From positions 18,994 to 82,993 of the forward strand of contig NZ_AOMC01000070.1 in the NCBI RefSeq assembly GCF_000336695.1: a stretch of DNA of 64,000 bases. The letters run 5' to 3'. The stretch comes from Halococcus morrhuae DSM 1307. Its GTDB lineage: Archaea > Halobacteriota > Halobacteria > Halobacteriales > Halococcaceae. The notes under the pieces were generated by a model, which saw nothing but the letters and a program-made list of their open reading frames with translations, had not been told where the DNA came from and ran no database searches. The stretch's first letter is position 1. Each line of letters opens with the position of its first letter. This document shows positions 47,240 through 56,651 of the stretch, piece by piece. The position numbers and the translations under genes were made by a program.

Positions 47240-48883
47240 TCAATCATCATCGTCATCTCCGACAGTAGCATCAATGAAAACTGGACGCTCGGTGCCGTCT
47301 TCAAGTATGAAGTTCACAATTACATCAGCATCTTTGCATGAAGAAGCGAGACTCTCAAATTTAATATCCCGGTCATCCTCGCCATCCACGTCATCCTCGT
47401 CATCGAACATATCAATATAGACGGTAGAGGTATTAACCGCCGTGGGGCCACTGTTGAATCGATATTCATTTGATTCATTGAAGATTATTGGGGTAGTTTG
47501 AGGGTTAGTCGAATAGCTCAGAATTTCACTACCGCCATCTTTAATTACAAACTCGTGAGGGGATCGAGATTTTTTCACATCTTTGAGATCGTTCGCAGTT
47601 ATCACCGAGAATTTTTCTATGCTGACGGATGAGCTGGGCGTGATTTCGAAGTTGAGCTGTTCAGGCTCTGAACTATACAAACCAGGAGATTCGAGTTCCG
47701 ATCCCAGGTTACAGCGAGGAGGGCCTGACGCAGGTGGATAGTTCAGTCCGAACGTCACGGAGCTGTTGCCGCCGCTCGCGTTGGCGAGCTCGGCAGTGAT
47801 ACCCACCGTACTCCCGCTGTCGGCAGCGACCGGATCGTAGGTTATTGTCGTGTTGCCGTCGCTTGATATCGTATTGTTTGCCGATAATTTTCCGGAGCCA
47901 TCCGTACTCCAGTTCACCCCAACACCACTGAGTGAACTGCCGAATATGTCTGTCGTTCGAACAGTAAGTTTTCTCTTGGAACTGACAGACCCTACGGCGG
48001 GATGGAGGGGCGTCACGTTCGTAATCCGTCGGTCCATCTCGATTTCGTTTTCGCTATCGTTGGGAGTATCGCCGGTCGTAACCTTATTCAGATCAATCTC
48101 AGTCCCGTTCTCCAAATTGATCCTGATCTCAGAAGAGTCGGATAAGTATTCGTGGTCGTCAACTTGTGATATGTAATTGGTATCCTCAGTGTACAGTGTT
48201 CTATTCCACTCGTCTTCTTCCAGCGTAGTCGGGAGCGTAATCGTGATATTGTCCGACATGACGGTGATGTTGTGAGTGTCGACGTTATCGGTCGTGACTA
48301 CCGTCGACATCTCGTTTGCCGATACATCTCCACTGATCAGATTTAGATTGACGTCTTCCCCGTCAGACGAAAAAAGAGCCCCGGGCGACGCAAGACGAGT
48401 GGCGCTGGACCCGGAGTAGTCTTTCACCAACATTCCGTGTTCGATAGAATATTGGGTTTCCTGGGTTTTCAGGTTGTAGCTCGGCTTGTAATTGATGAAC
48501 GAGGTACTGAGATTCTCGCTACCGTCGTCGCTTGCGAGTTCGATAGTGCGGGGGTCTGTGGAGTTGAGTTTTCCAATCGGAGTCCCTGGATTAATTCCGA
48601 GTACCCGATTCGGGTATTGGACGCCGAGCTGGAGGGACACTGCTTTGGGCGGATCTTCTGGCCCTGTAGATACGAATGCGGCACTCAACTCATCCATCTC
48701 TCCTTCGACCTCTTGACTGTGTTTGAACTCGATTTCCTCGTTCTGTGCCGGGACGACGCTCGACTGATAGAGCGTGAATACGATCATCACCAGCGCGAAG
48801 ATCAACACGAACCCCACGACCGGCGAGACGCCGCGCTCGTCGTCCACGAACCGCTGCAGCCGTCGTTTGAGTGTCTCCTTCAT
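47240..48883 (-). CDS. Large type IV pilin-like protein with Ig-like domain
   Basis: A 547-residue pilin-family surface protein. The class III signal ends DDERGVSPVV, with prepilin peptidase cleavage expected near residue 18, followed by the hydrophobic assembly helix GFVLIFALVMIVFTLYQ. The body is beta-rich, with many N-glycosylation sites (NLST, NITV, NRTL, NVTP, NWST, NASG). Residues about 310-380 resemble a bacterial Ig-like fold (KLTVRTTDIFG, GVGVNWSTDGSGKLSAN, TTITYDPVAAD). It is several times longer than a typical pilin. Its distal bases are much more AT-rich than the start. It follows the membrane protein gene after one base. Confidence 0.85.
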   Translation of the reverse strand: MKETLKRRLQRFVDDERGVSPVVGFVLIFALVMIVFTLYQSSVVPAQNEEIEFKHSQEVEGEMDELSAAFVSTGPEDPPKAVSLQLGVQYPNRVLGINPGTPIGKLNSTDPRTIELASDDGSENLSTSFINYKPSYNLKTQETQYSIEHGMLVKDYSGSSATRLASPGALFSSDGEDVNLNLISGDVSANEMSTVVTTDNVDTHNITVMSDNITITLPTTLEEDEWNRTLYTEDTNYISQVDDHEYLSDSSEIRINLENGTEIDLNKVTTGDTPNDSENEIEMDRRITNVTPLHPAVGSVSSKRKLTVRTTDIFGSSLSGVGVNWSTDGSGKLSANNTISSDGNTTITYDPVAADSGSTVGITAELANASGGNSSVTFGLNYPPASGPPRCNLGSELESPGLYSSEPEQLNFEITPSSSVSIEKFSVITANDLKDVKKSRSPHEFVIKDGGSEILSYSTNPQTTPIIFNESNEYRFNSGPTAVNTSTVYIDMFDDEDDVDGEDDRDIKFESLASSCKDADVIVNFILEDGTERPVFIDATVGDDDDD

Positions 48884-48884
48884 G

Positions 48885-50891
48885 TTATATCACCGCGAAG
48901 ATGGCGAGCGCGAACGTCGGCAACACGACGGCGAACTTCGCGCCCGTGAGCAGGTCGCCGCTGCGGATGTAGCCCGCGATGAACCCGGACATGATCCCCT
49001 GGATCGTCACCGCGTGGAAGAACAGCATCCCCATCAGTTCCACGTCGATGTTGGCCCCGAGACCGGCCTGGCCGCCCGCACCGCTCGTGTCGAGCCCCGC
49101 CAGCGTGTCGAGGAAGTTCGTTTTCAGGATCGCCATCACCGCCAACAGCGTGAAAAAGGTCATCACGATGATGACGATCTGCATCCGGGCCTGCGAGCGC
49201 TGCTCGCGCTCGATCTCGTCCTGATTTTCGCTCGCTCGCGCCGCCGTCGAAAGCACCTCCGTTATCTGACTCGACGCCTCCTGAGCCTTGCTGACGACGT
49301 TCACCGTGCGCGAGAGCCGTGGAATATGGTACTTGTTGTTGAACTCGACCAGCGCCGTCGTCAGGTTCGTCCCGTAGTTCACCTTCGCATACATCGTGTG
49401 AAACTCCTCGGCGAGCCGGCCGGAGGAGGTGTCGGCGACGAGATTCAACGATTCCAGCAGCGTGAGCCCCGTGCTGTTCGCGCTCGACAGTTTCCGAAGG
49501 TTCTCCGAGAGCTTGCCCGTGATATGTCGGCGGGTGCGGACGTTCCACTCGTAGAACACCGCCACCGGCAGACAGTTCACGTACAGCGGGACGTACACCC
49601 AGAGGACGGTGCCGACGATGGAGTGCTCGATGAACCCGTCGACCGAGGTCGGCGCACGCCCCGACACGACCGCGAAGGCGACCAGCACGATCGAGGCCGG
49701 TAGCGTGAGCGCGAGCACGGCCAGCGGGTGGTCGCGGAAGAAGTGGTGCGGGTTGGCGAGCAGCTCCATCGTTCGATGGGTTCCTTCGCGGCTCTTTACG
49801 CGCTCGAAGACGCCGTACGAATCGGTGTAGCGTTCGACGAGCCCGAGATCGCTGATGCGATCGATACCCGTCGTCGCTCCGTCCTCGTCGTCTCCCTCGG
49901 GATGGAGATAGCCATCGCCCACCTCGTCCTGTTTGACTGTTGATACCATGACGGTGAAACCGATCCCGATGAGCGGGATCAGCCCGTAGACGGTCACGTA
50001 GAGGAGTAGCGTCTGCGAGCCGCCGATCATGCTCATTACGACCAGAATGATGATGAGGAGGAGCGGAAACACCGAGAGGGTGATATACATCTCGCCGAAC
50101 AGTTCGAGCGTTTCGAGGACGAGCGACTGCTCCTGTTTGGTGGTGCGGAGATGTTTGTCCTTCTTGTCGTTCAGGAAGTCGGTCATGTCGCCACCGGAGT
50201 CGATGATCGAGAGCATGTCGGTCAGAAACTGACTCAACTCCTCGCTCGGCGTCCGAAGCGCCTGTTTTCTGATGGCGGTTCGGTAGTCGGTGTCGAAATA
50301 CTCCGTCTCTAGGTGGATGCTCTCGAACTCCGCGGCGACCGCACCGTAGGTGTCGTCGGCGTCGGCCATCGCCTCGAAGATCTCGAGCTGGTTCAGCCCG
50401 CCGATCGACAGTGCGTACATGAACGAGACCGAATCGGCGAGCAACATGTTGATCTCGCGTTTGCGTGAGTTCGCCCGGACGTAGGGCACGGCGACGAGCG
50501 TACCGAACCCGGCGACGAACCCGACCAGCCCACAGACCAGCCCCGAGAGCAGTACGAGCAATGGGAGCTTTACCGCCTCGAAGACCGCGAGCGCCGGCCC
50601 GTGAAGCACCCGGAGATCGGTGAGTTTCGGTACTTCCGTCACGAACAGCTCGACGACCGCGTAGCCCGAGAGCGAGGCAAGCAGCCAGAGCAGTCCACCG
50701 GCGATGACGCCGATCGCGAGCGCCCGCGAGAGATACATCTCGACCGTATCGGCCATGCGCGCCGCGGCCAGCTTCCGCTGCACGTCATCGACGAAATCGC
50801 CGTCCTCGTCGAACAGATACCGATACAGCGGGTAGAAGCGATCGCCGAGCGTCCGCGTGTGCCCGCCGTAGCCGTCGGTGCCGTAGCTCAT
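48885..50891 (-). CDS. TadC/PilC-type pilus assembly membrane protein
   Basis: A 668-residue type II secretion F-family platform protein of archaeal type IV pili. Membrane helices occur in three groups (about 60-130, 290-340, 450-500 and the C-terminus). The two F domains are around 155-300 (SVSFMYALSIGGLNQLEIFE) and 490-610 (NSTGLTLLESLNLVADTSSG). It anchors the ATPase on the inside and the pilin on the outside. Its ATG overlaps the ATPase stop by four bases; the pilin gene follows one base later. Confidence 0.9.
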   Translation of the reverse strand: MSYGTDGYGGHTRTLGDRFYPLYRYLFDEDGDFVDDVQRKLAAARMADTVEMYLSRALAIGVIAGGLLWLLASLSGYAVVELFVTEVPKLTDLRVLHGPALAVFEAVKLPLLVLLSGLVCGLVGFVAGFGTLVAVPYVRANSRKREINMLLADSVSFMYALSIGGLNQLEIFEAMADADDTYGAVAAEFESIHLETEYFDTDYRTAIRKQALRTPSEELSQFLTDMLSIIDSGGDMTDFLNDKKDKHLRTTKQEQSLVLETLELFGEMYITLSVFPLLLIIILVVMSMIGGSQTLLLYVTVYGLIPLIGIGFTVMVSTVKQDEVGDGYLHPEGDDEDGATTGIDRISDLGLVERYTDSYGVFERVKSREGTHRTMELLANPHHFFRDHPLAVLALTLPASIVLVAFAVVSGRAPTSVDGFIEHSIVGTVLWVYVPLYVNCLPVAVFYEWNVRTRRHITGKLSENLRKLSSANSTGLTLLESLNLVADTSSGRLAEEFHTMYAKVNYGTNLTTALVEFNNKYHIPRLSRTVNVVSKAQEASSQITEVLSTAARASENQDEIEREQRSQARMQIVIIVMTFFTLLAVMAILKTNFLDTLAGLDTSGAGGQAGLGANIDVELMGMLFFHAVTIQGIMSGFIAGYIRSGDLLTGAKFAVVLPTFALAIFAVI

Positions 50892-53014
50892 TTCGCGTCC
50901 TCGTTACCGGTCGCCGCCGATTCGCCGGCCCGTCCGCCGTCGGCGATGGCGGAGGCGAGATCCGGCGTCTCGTGGCCGGCGTACTCGTCGAACAGACGCT
51001 CGTCGGCCTCGTCGAGGATCGCCGCGGTGTGCTCGCGCAGCTCCTCGCTCGGGTCCGGCCGCGGCACCATCGCCTCCATCGCCGGGTCGGTGTCGATGTG
51101 GACGCTCTCCATCCCCCGGAGATCGTCGAGACTCTCCTCCAAGCGATCGTTGGCGATGAGCGTCAGGATCGCCTCCGGATCGTTGATGAACGCCTGCAGG
51201 GTGGCCGCAGCCTGCGTGTACGTGTTGAGGCCGCGATCGACGAGATAGGCGAGCACCACCTTCCGCTGGAACAGCTCCTCGGAGAGGCGCTCCTGGCTCC
51301 AGCCGCGGTCGAACTTGATCGATTCGAGCGTGTTCGACGTGCCGAGTTTCAGGTAGTCGTCGGTCTCGGCCTGCCACTGATAGACGTCCTGGACGTTGAT
51401 CTCGTCGTTCTCGGCGTCGTAGTAGTTGATCTCGGTGAGTGCCTTGTTCCGGCGGACTTTCTGGCCCTGCACGCGCGTCGCGGTCTGGATACTCACGAGG
51501 TCAAGCGCCGTGAACATCGTCTTCGAGACGTTGATGGGGTCGGTCGTGAACCGCTTGATGACCTCGCCGACGTTGTCGGCGTGGAAGGTCGTGAGCGACG
51601 TGTGGCCCGTACTCATGACCTGGAACAGCGTCCGCCCCTCTTCGCCACGGATCTCACCCATCACGATGTATTCGGGCCGCTGGCGCAGCGCCGCCTCCAG
51701 AAGTTTGAACTCGTCGATATCGCCGGCCTCGTCGCCAGTGAACGAGGGGCGCGTCACCGAGGCAACCCAGTTGCGCTGGGGGATTTCGAGCTCTCTGGTG
51801 TCCTCGATCGAGACGATCTTCGCCTTGCTCGGGATGAACAGCGAGACGGCGTTCAGGCTCGTCGTCTTGCCCGATGCCGTGCCGCCGGCGAAGAGCATCG
51901 ACTTGTTGTTCTCGATGCAGAGCCAGATATACGCCATCTCTTCGAGCGAGAACGTATGCCAGTTGATGAGATCCACTGGGGTGAAGGGGACGTCCTTGAA
52001 CTGGCGAATGGTGTAGTTCGTGCCGTGATCCGAGACCTCGTAACCGAGCGTGAGCTGGGCGCGCGAGCCGTCCGGCAGCGTGGCGTCGACCTGTGGCTGG
52101 CGTTTCGAGATCCCCTTGCCCGAGCGCTGGGCGAGCTTCACGACGAAATCGTCGAGATCCTGTTCGCCGTGGTGGACGTTGGTGATGAGCTGCTCGCGAT
52201 CGGCGTGATAGACGAAGACGGGTGAGTCGTAGCCATCACACGAGATGTCCTCGACGTTGACGTCGTGTTTGATGCCGTCGATGCGCTCGTAGCCGATGAA
52301 ATCGCGCTTGAGATAGTAGAGCAGCTTCTCGACCTGGTATTCGGTGAGCGATTTCGCGTCCTCGTCGACCACCGCCGGCTCCGGCCGGGCGGCGATCCCC
52401 GACACCCCTCGTTCCGTCGGCGAGTCGTCCGGGTCGTCGCCGAACAGTCCCTTCAGTTTCGACATCAATCCTGAACGCCCCGCGCCGGCAATTGAGCCGT
52501 CGTAGAGGTCGTATCTGTCGAGCAAGCGCCCGGTCACGGCTTCGATGACGTCCGCGCGTTCGGCGTCGTCGTCCTGGATGGCGCTGTCCTCGCCCGAATA
52601 CGTGATCGCGGTCTTCAGCTTCCCGGTGAGGAACTCCTTGAGCTCCGCCTCGATGGGGGTGAGATGTGGTTCGACGAGATAGTATTTCCCCTCGTTTTCG
52701 CGCGTCGAGTGGAAGATGACGACGAACGCGTAGGGTTCGTTGACCCAGTAGCGCGTCACCTCGCGGAAGTGACGTTTGCGCCCGGTCGACACGGTCTTTT
52801 CGAGATCGTAGCGGTTCGCGATCGTCGTCCGTCCATCCGACCCGGTGAAGAACGCGTCCTCGTCGTCGGGGCCCGTCGCGACGGTTCGGTCGTCGACGAC
52901 GCCCGCGAGGGCGGTCGCGGTGTCGATCGCGTCCGCGAGACGGCCGCGCACGTCGTCGCCAGCGTCGCCCGTGCCGCCGTCGTCCGTACTACCATCTGCA
53001 CCACTATCCGACAT
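50888..53014 (-). CDS. Type II/IV secretion system ATPase (PilB/TadA type)
   Basis: A 708-residue pilus ATPase that powers pilin assembly. The N-terminal domain (about 60-330) is acidic. The motor domain has Walker A GGTASGKTT (about 375-383), the Asp box IEDTRELEIP, Walker B VMGEIRGEEG, and the His box GHTSLTTFHADN. An extra C-terminal 150 residues, helical, follows. The ATG at 53014 lies 27-32 bases after a TTTTTG box (53041-53046, minus strand). First gene of the pilus operon. Confidence 0.92.
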   Translation of the reverse strand: MSDSGADGSTDDGGTGDAGDDVRGRLADAIDTATALAGVVDDRTVATGPDDEDAFFTGSDGRTTIANRYDLEKTVSTGRKRHFREVTRYWVNEPYAFVVIFHSTRENEGKYYLVEPHLTPIEAELKEFLTGKLKTAITYSGEDSAIQDDDAERADVIEAVTGRLLDRYDLYDGSIAGAGRSGLMSKLKGLFGDDPDDSPTERGVSGIAARPEPAVVDEDAKSLTEYQVEKLLYYLKRDFIGYERIDGIKHDVNVEDISCDGYDSPVFVYHADREQLITNVHHGEQDLDDFVVKLAQRSGKGISKRQPQVDATLPDGSRAQLTLGYEVSDHGTNYTIRQFKDVPFTPVDLINWHTFSLEEMAYIWLCIENNKSMLFAGGTASGKTTSLNAVSLFIPSKAKIVSIEDTRELEIPQRNWVASVTRPSFTGDEAGDIDEFKLLEAALRQRPEYIVMGEIRGEEGRTLFQVMSTGHTSLTTFHADNVGEVIKRFTTDPINVSKTMFTALDLVSIQTATRVQGQKVRRNKALTEINYYDAENDEINVQDVYQWQAETDDYLKLGTSNTLESIKFDRGWSQERLSEELFQRKVVLAYLVDRGLNTYTQAAATLQAFINDPEAILTLIANDRLEESLDDLRGMESVHIDTDPAMEAMVPRPDPSEELREHTAAILDEADERLFDEYAGHETPDLASAIADGGRAGESAATGNEDAK

Positions 53015-53101
53015 TGGGAGTCGATGGCCGCGGTATCGCACAAAAACCCTCGGCCTGGCGAGAACGATACCGTTTACCCGACGCCAGAGCTAGTATCGGA
53101 T
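53015..53101. promoter_or_regulatory. Divergent promoter region, pilus operon and PiT gene
   Basis: 87 bases with two outward promoters: minus-strand TTTTTG (53041-53046) for the pilus ATPase and plus-strand TTTAC (53073-53077) for the transporter. Both give leaderless spacing (27-32 and 25-29 bases). No inverted-repeat operator is obvious. Confidence 0.5.
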
Positions 53102-54331
53102 ATGAGTACGGTCCTTCTTCTCGTCGGTCTCGCGGTTGCAGTCTTCGTCGGCTTCAATATCGGCGGTTCCTCGACGGGCGTGGCGTTCGGGCCGGCGGTC
53201 GGCAGCCGTCTCGTCTCGAAGACGGGTGCAGCCGGGCTGTTCACGCTGTTCGCGCTCATCGGCGGCTGGACGGTCGGGCGCAACGTCGTGGCGACGTTGG
53301 GCGGCGATATCGTCCCGTCGAGCCAGTTCACGCTCGCCGCGAGCGTCGGCGTGCTCTTTTTCGTCGGGCTCGCGCTACTCATCTCCAATCTCTTCGGCGT
53401 CCCCGCTTCGACCTCGATGACCGCCGTCGGCGCGATCGCGGGGCTGGGACTCGCGAGCGGGACGCTCGACTGGGAGGTGATGGGCCGGATCGTCTCGTGG
53501 TGGCTGGTCGCTCCCGTGCTCGCGTTCTGGGTCTGTGCGGTCATCGGCCGGTATCTCTACCCCTATCTCGACGCGTGGTTCGCCCTCGACAGGTCCGACG
53601 ACGCCCTGTTCGAGATCGATCGATCGGGGGCCGTTCCGCTCCCGCGCCTCGCCGAGACGACCCGACCGAAGGAGGTGTTCTGGAGCGCCATCGTCCTCGC
53701 CATCAGCTGTTACATGGCCTTCTCCGCGGGCGCGTCGAACGTCGCCAACGCGGTCGCACCGCTGGTCGGCAACGGTTCGATCACGATCGACCAGGGCGTT
53801 TTGCTCGCCGTCGGAGCCATCGGCGTCGGCGCGTTCACGATCGCCCGGCGCACGCTCGACACGATCGGCAACGATCTCACCGATCTCCCACTTCTAGCCT
53901 CGCTCATCGTCGCCAGCGTGAGCGCCTCGATCATCTCGGTGCTCTCACAGCTCGGCATCCCGGCGAGCCTCGCGGTCAGCGCGACGATGTGTATCGTCGG
54001 GCTCGGCTGGGGGCGCGCGACGCGGACGACGACGATCGCCGACGCCGCGTCGGCGGCCATCCAGGGAGAGGAGAGCGCGACGCTCTCGACGGGTGCGCTC
54101 GCCGCCGAGACACCTGGGAGGACGAGCAACGCCGGCACCGCCGACGGCCCAGGAGCGGGCGAGCGCGTCCGCCCGATCGGCGACGAGGAACCGACCGAGC
54201 TCACCTCGGAGGAACTGTTCGATCCCTCGGCCACGGGGCGAGTCGTCATGCTCTGGATCCTCACGCCATCGCTGTCGGCGATCGCCTCCTTCCTGCTCTT
54301 CGAGTTCCTTCCCGTCTACGGCGGTGCGTAG
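53102..54331 (+). CDS. Inorganic phosphate transporter, PiT family
   Basis: A 409-residue PiT transporter (cation-coupled phosphate uptake). Two homologous halves carry the family signatures: FVGFNIGGSSTGVAFGPAVG near the N-terminus and CYMAFSAGASNVANAVAPLV (about 205-224). About ten membrane helices are present. A 75-residue polar insert (about 320-395), acidic and Thr/Gly-rich, precedes the last helix, as in other haloarchaea. No phosphate regulator is adjacent. Confidence 0.92.
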   Translation: MSTVLLLVGLAVAVFVGFNIGGSSTGVAFGPAVGSRLVSKTGAAGLFTLFALIGGWTVGRNVVATLGGDIVPSSQFTLAASVGVLFFVGLALLISNLFGVPASTSMTAVGAIAGLGLASGTLDWEVMGRIVSWWLVAPVLAFWVCAVIGRYLYPYLDAWFALDRSDDALFEIDRSGAVPLPRLAETTRPKEVFWSAIVLAISCYMAFSAGASNVANAVAPLVGNGSITIDQGVLLAVGAIGVGAFTIARRTLDTIGNDLTDLPLLASLIVASVSASIISVLSQLGIPASLAVSATMCIVGLGWGRATRTTTIADAASAAIQGEESATLSTGALAAETPGRTSNAGTADGPGAGERVRPIGDEEPTELTSEELFDPSATGRVVMLWILTPSLSAIASFLLFEFLPVYGGA

Positions 54332-54458
54332 CCGACGCGGACACACGACTCGCGTTCCAGGCTGTCGACGATCCGTCGTGGGTGATGCCATCGTTCACGA
54401 GAGTTTCATCGCTCTCGGCTGTCGTATTTCCAACAGTCGACGATCCGAGACCGGACGA

Positions 54459-54464
54459 TTATAT
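54459..54464 (+). promoter_or_regulatory. TATA box of the duplicated-domain lipoprotein
   Basis: TTATAT lies 23-28 bases before the ATG at 54487. Confidence 0.5.
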
Positions 54465-54486
54465 GCCGGTCACGTGTTGATGAGGC

Positions 54487-55398
54487 ATGAAACGGTCAGT
54501 TGGTACCGTCCTCCTCGTGATGTTGGTGGTATCAGCCGGGTGTTCGAGTCTCGCCAGAAACGACGACGAATCGACCGCGACACCGACGGTCATCCGGGAA
54601 TCGGAGACCCCGACGGAAACGGTGGCGAACGCGACGACCGTCGGTTCGAGTGAAACGTCGACCACAGCGACGACAGCGACCGAAACGTCCGATACCACGA
54701 CCGCACCGACGTCCTCAGCGACGGCAACACGAACTGCGACACCGACCGCGACGGCGGATGGACGATCGGACGTGCATACGATGAAAATCGAGGCCGTGGG
54801 CAACGGGACATCGAGCTATACGATCTTCGGCGTGGGAGACGGCGCGAAGACCGCAGCGGGTACCGAGAAAACGGACTCGGTCGTTGCAAACGACACGGCG
54901 ACCTACGCCACGGGCATCACCGGGGAGCGGGCCGCAGACACCTATGATATCCGAACCGAAAGCGTCGGGCGGGTCGTGAACAACGGGACGGCAACGCTCA
55001 AGCTGTACATCGACGGGGAACTGCAGGGGACGTACGAGCCGAACGGGAACGCGAGCCCATCGACCACGACGGCGGACGACGATGGCCCGACTCACAATCT
55101 CACGATACGAGCCATCGATGATGGGACGTCACAGTACGTCGCGAACGGTGTCGGCGAAAGTGCGTATCCCGCCCAGGACACCGAGCAGACGGATGCGATA
55201 GTGAACACGGAAAACGACGGGATTTTCCCGACGGCAAAGGGTATCACCGGCGATCACGCCAAGGACACGTACAGCGTCGAATGGCCGTATCTCGAAGGGT
55301 TCTCCAACGACGGCAACGCCACGCTACAGGTGTATATCGACGGAGAGCTGAAAACGACGGTCGGACCGGGCGGGGTCGATCCGATGAACGGTCCGTAG
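54487..55398 (+). CDS. Lipoprotein with Thr-rich linker and two repeat domains
   Basis: A 303-residue exported lipoprotein. The signal ends at VSAGC (Cys 19). Residues about 25-95 are Thr/Ser-rich and likely glycosylated. Two similar domains of about 90 residues follow (about 98-190 and 200-297). Each has an opening strand with DGTS or NGTS, then a GITG-x2-A-x-DTY motif, and closes with NATLQVYIDGEL or GTATLKLYIDGEL. The pair looks like an internal duplication. Function unknown; a cell-surface binding role is inference. Confidence 0.75.
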   Translation: MKRSVGTVLLVMLVVSAGCSSLARNDDESTATPTVIRESETPTETVANATTVGSSETSTTATTATETSDTTTAPTSSATATRTATPTATADGRSDVHTMKIEAVGNGTSSYTIFGVGDGAKTAAGTEKTDSVVANDTATYATGITGERAADTYDIRTESVGRVVNNGTATLKLYIDGELQGTYEPNGNASPSTTTADDDGPTHNLTIRAIDDGTSQYVANGVGESAYPAQDTEQTDAIVNTENDGIFPTAKGITGDHAKDTYSVEWPYLEGFSNDGNATLQVYIDGELKTTVGPGGVDPMNGP

Positions 55399-55423
55399 GA
55401 ATCGAGAACGACAGACGGCCATT

Positions 55424-55433
55424 GGGGGGGGGG
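55424..55433 (+). repeat. Run of ten G after the lipoprotein gene
   Basis: A homopolymer of ten G sits 25 bases after the lipoprotein stop, between convergent genes. It is not inside a supported reading frame and may be slippage-prone. Confidence 0.7.
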
Positions 55434-55511
55434 AAGACAGCTGGATAGCTCTCTCGGATGATATGTTCGAAGTTGACTGTTGCCGTAACGTACGAGGTCT
55501 GTGAACCGCGC

Positions 55512-56651
55512 TCAGTCGAGAAACCGCTCGATCCGATCCATCGCCTCGCGTAACTCGTTCATCCCCGTGGCGTACGAGACGCGGAGATGACCCTCGCCGC
55601 CGGCACCGAACACGTCGCCGGGAACGACCGCCACGCCCTCGGCGTCAAGTAGCGTCTCGGCGAACGCTTCGGCATCTTCCCAGGGGCTCTCGGGGAAGAC
55701 GTAGAACGCGCCCTTGGCCGTGAAGCAGTCGATGCCCATCTCGTCGAACCGCGAGAGCACGAACCGACGGCGGCGGTCGTACTGGCTGCGCATCTCTCTC
55801 ACCTGTGCCTCGCAGTTGTCGAGGGCGTCGATGGCAGCGTGCTGTGCCGTCGTTGGAGCCGACAGCATCGAATACTGGTGGACGCGGTTCATCGCCGTGA
55901 TCGCCTCGGGCGGGGCGAGCGCGTAGCCGAGCCGGAGGCCGGTCATCGCGTAGGCCTTCGAGAAACCGTTGAAGACGACCGTGCGCTCGCGCATGCCCGG
56001 GAGGGTCGCGATCGAGGCGTGGTCGCCCTCGTAGGTCAGGTCGGCGTAGATCTCGTCGGCGAGCACAGTCAGATCGTGTTCGCGGGCGAAGGCGGCGATC
56101 GGTTCGAGATCGCGCTCGCTCATCGTCGCGCCCGTCGGGTTGTTCGGATAGCAGAAGACGAGCGCCTCGGCGTCCGCGGCCCCGTGTTCGCGGAGTGCCT
56201 CGGCAGTGAGTTCGAAATCGTCCGCTTCCCTGGTGGGGATCGGCACGGGCTCGCCGCCGGCGAAGGTCACGCCCGGCACGTACGAGACGTACGATGGTTG
56301 GGCGATCGCCACCCGATCGCCGGGATCGACGAACGCGCGGAAGGCGACGTCGATGGCCTCGCTCGCGCCGGCGGTCACGAGCACCTCCTCGTCGGGATCG
56401 TAGTCGAGATCGTAGCGCTCGCGCGAGCGCTCGGCGATGGCCTCCCTGAGTTCCATCATCCCACGGTTGGCGGTGTAGGAGGTCCGGCCGCGTTCGAGCG
56501 AGTCGATGGCCGCCTCGCGTGCGCTCCACGGCGCGGTGAAATCCGGCTCGCCGACACCGAGCGAGATCACGTCGTCCATCTCCTCGGTGAGTTCGAAAAA
56601 CCGCCGGATTCCGGAGGGCGGGACGCGTTCGACGCGCTCGGAGATCTTCAT
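55512..56651 (-). CDS. PLP-dependent aminotransferase class I/II
   Basis: A 379-residue fold-type I aminotransferase. Motifs: LGVGEPDFTAPW near the N-terminus, CYPNNPTGATMS (about 165-176), VLADEIYADL with the PLP Asp, and the Schiff-base Lys near 231 in FNGFSKAYAMTGLRLGY. The start MKISERVERVPPSGIRRFFE is typical of the archaeal AspB4-like group. It overlaps the upstream Lrp gene by four bases, so the regulator probably senses an amino acid tied to this enzyme. Confidence 0.9.
   Translation of the reverse strand: MKISERVERVPPSGIRRFFELTEEMDDVISLGVGEPDFTAPWSAREAAIDSLERGRTSYTANRGMMELREAIAERSRERYDLDYDPDEEVLVTAGASEAIDVAFRAFVDPGDRVAIAQPSYVSYVPGVTFAGGEPVPIPTREADDFELTAEALREHGAADAEALVFCYPNNPTGATMSERDLEPIAAFAREHDLTVLADEIYADLTYEGDHASIATLPGMRERTVVFNGFSKAYAMTGLRLGYALAPPEAITAMNRVHQYSMLSAPTTAQHAAIDALDNCEAQVREMRSQYDRRRRFVLSRFDEMGIDCFTAKGAFYVFPESPWEDAEAFAETLLDAEGVAVVPGDVFGAGGEGHLRVSYATGMNELREAMDRIERFLD

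Noticed and set aside
47160..47420. Ser-rich 86-codon frame next to a TATTTTATTG box
   Set aside because: It lies antisense to the end of the pilin gene, and the Ser run mirrors the Asp-coding tail of that gene.
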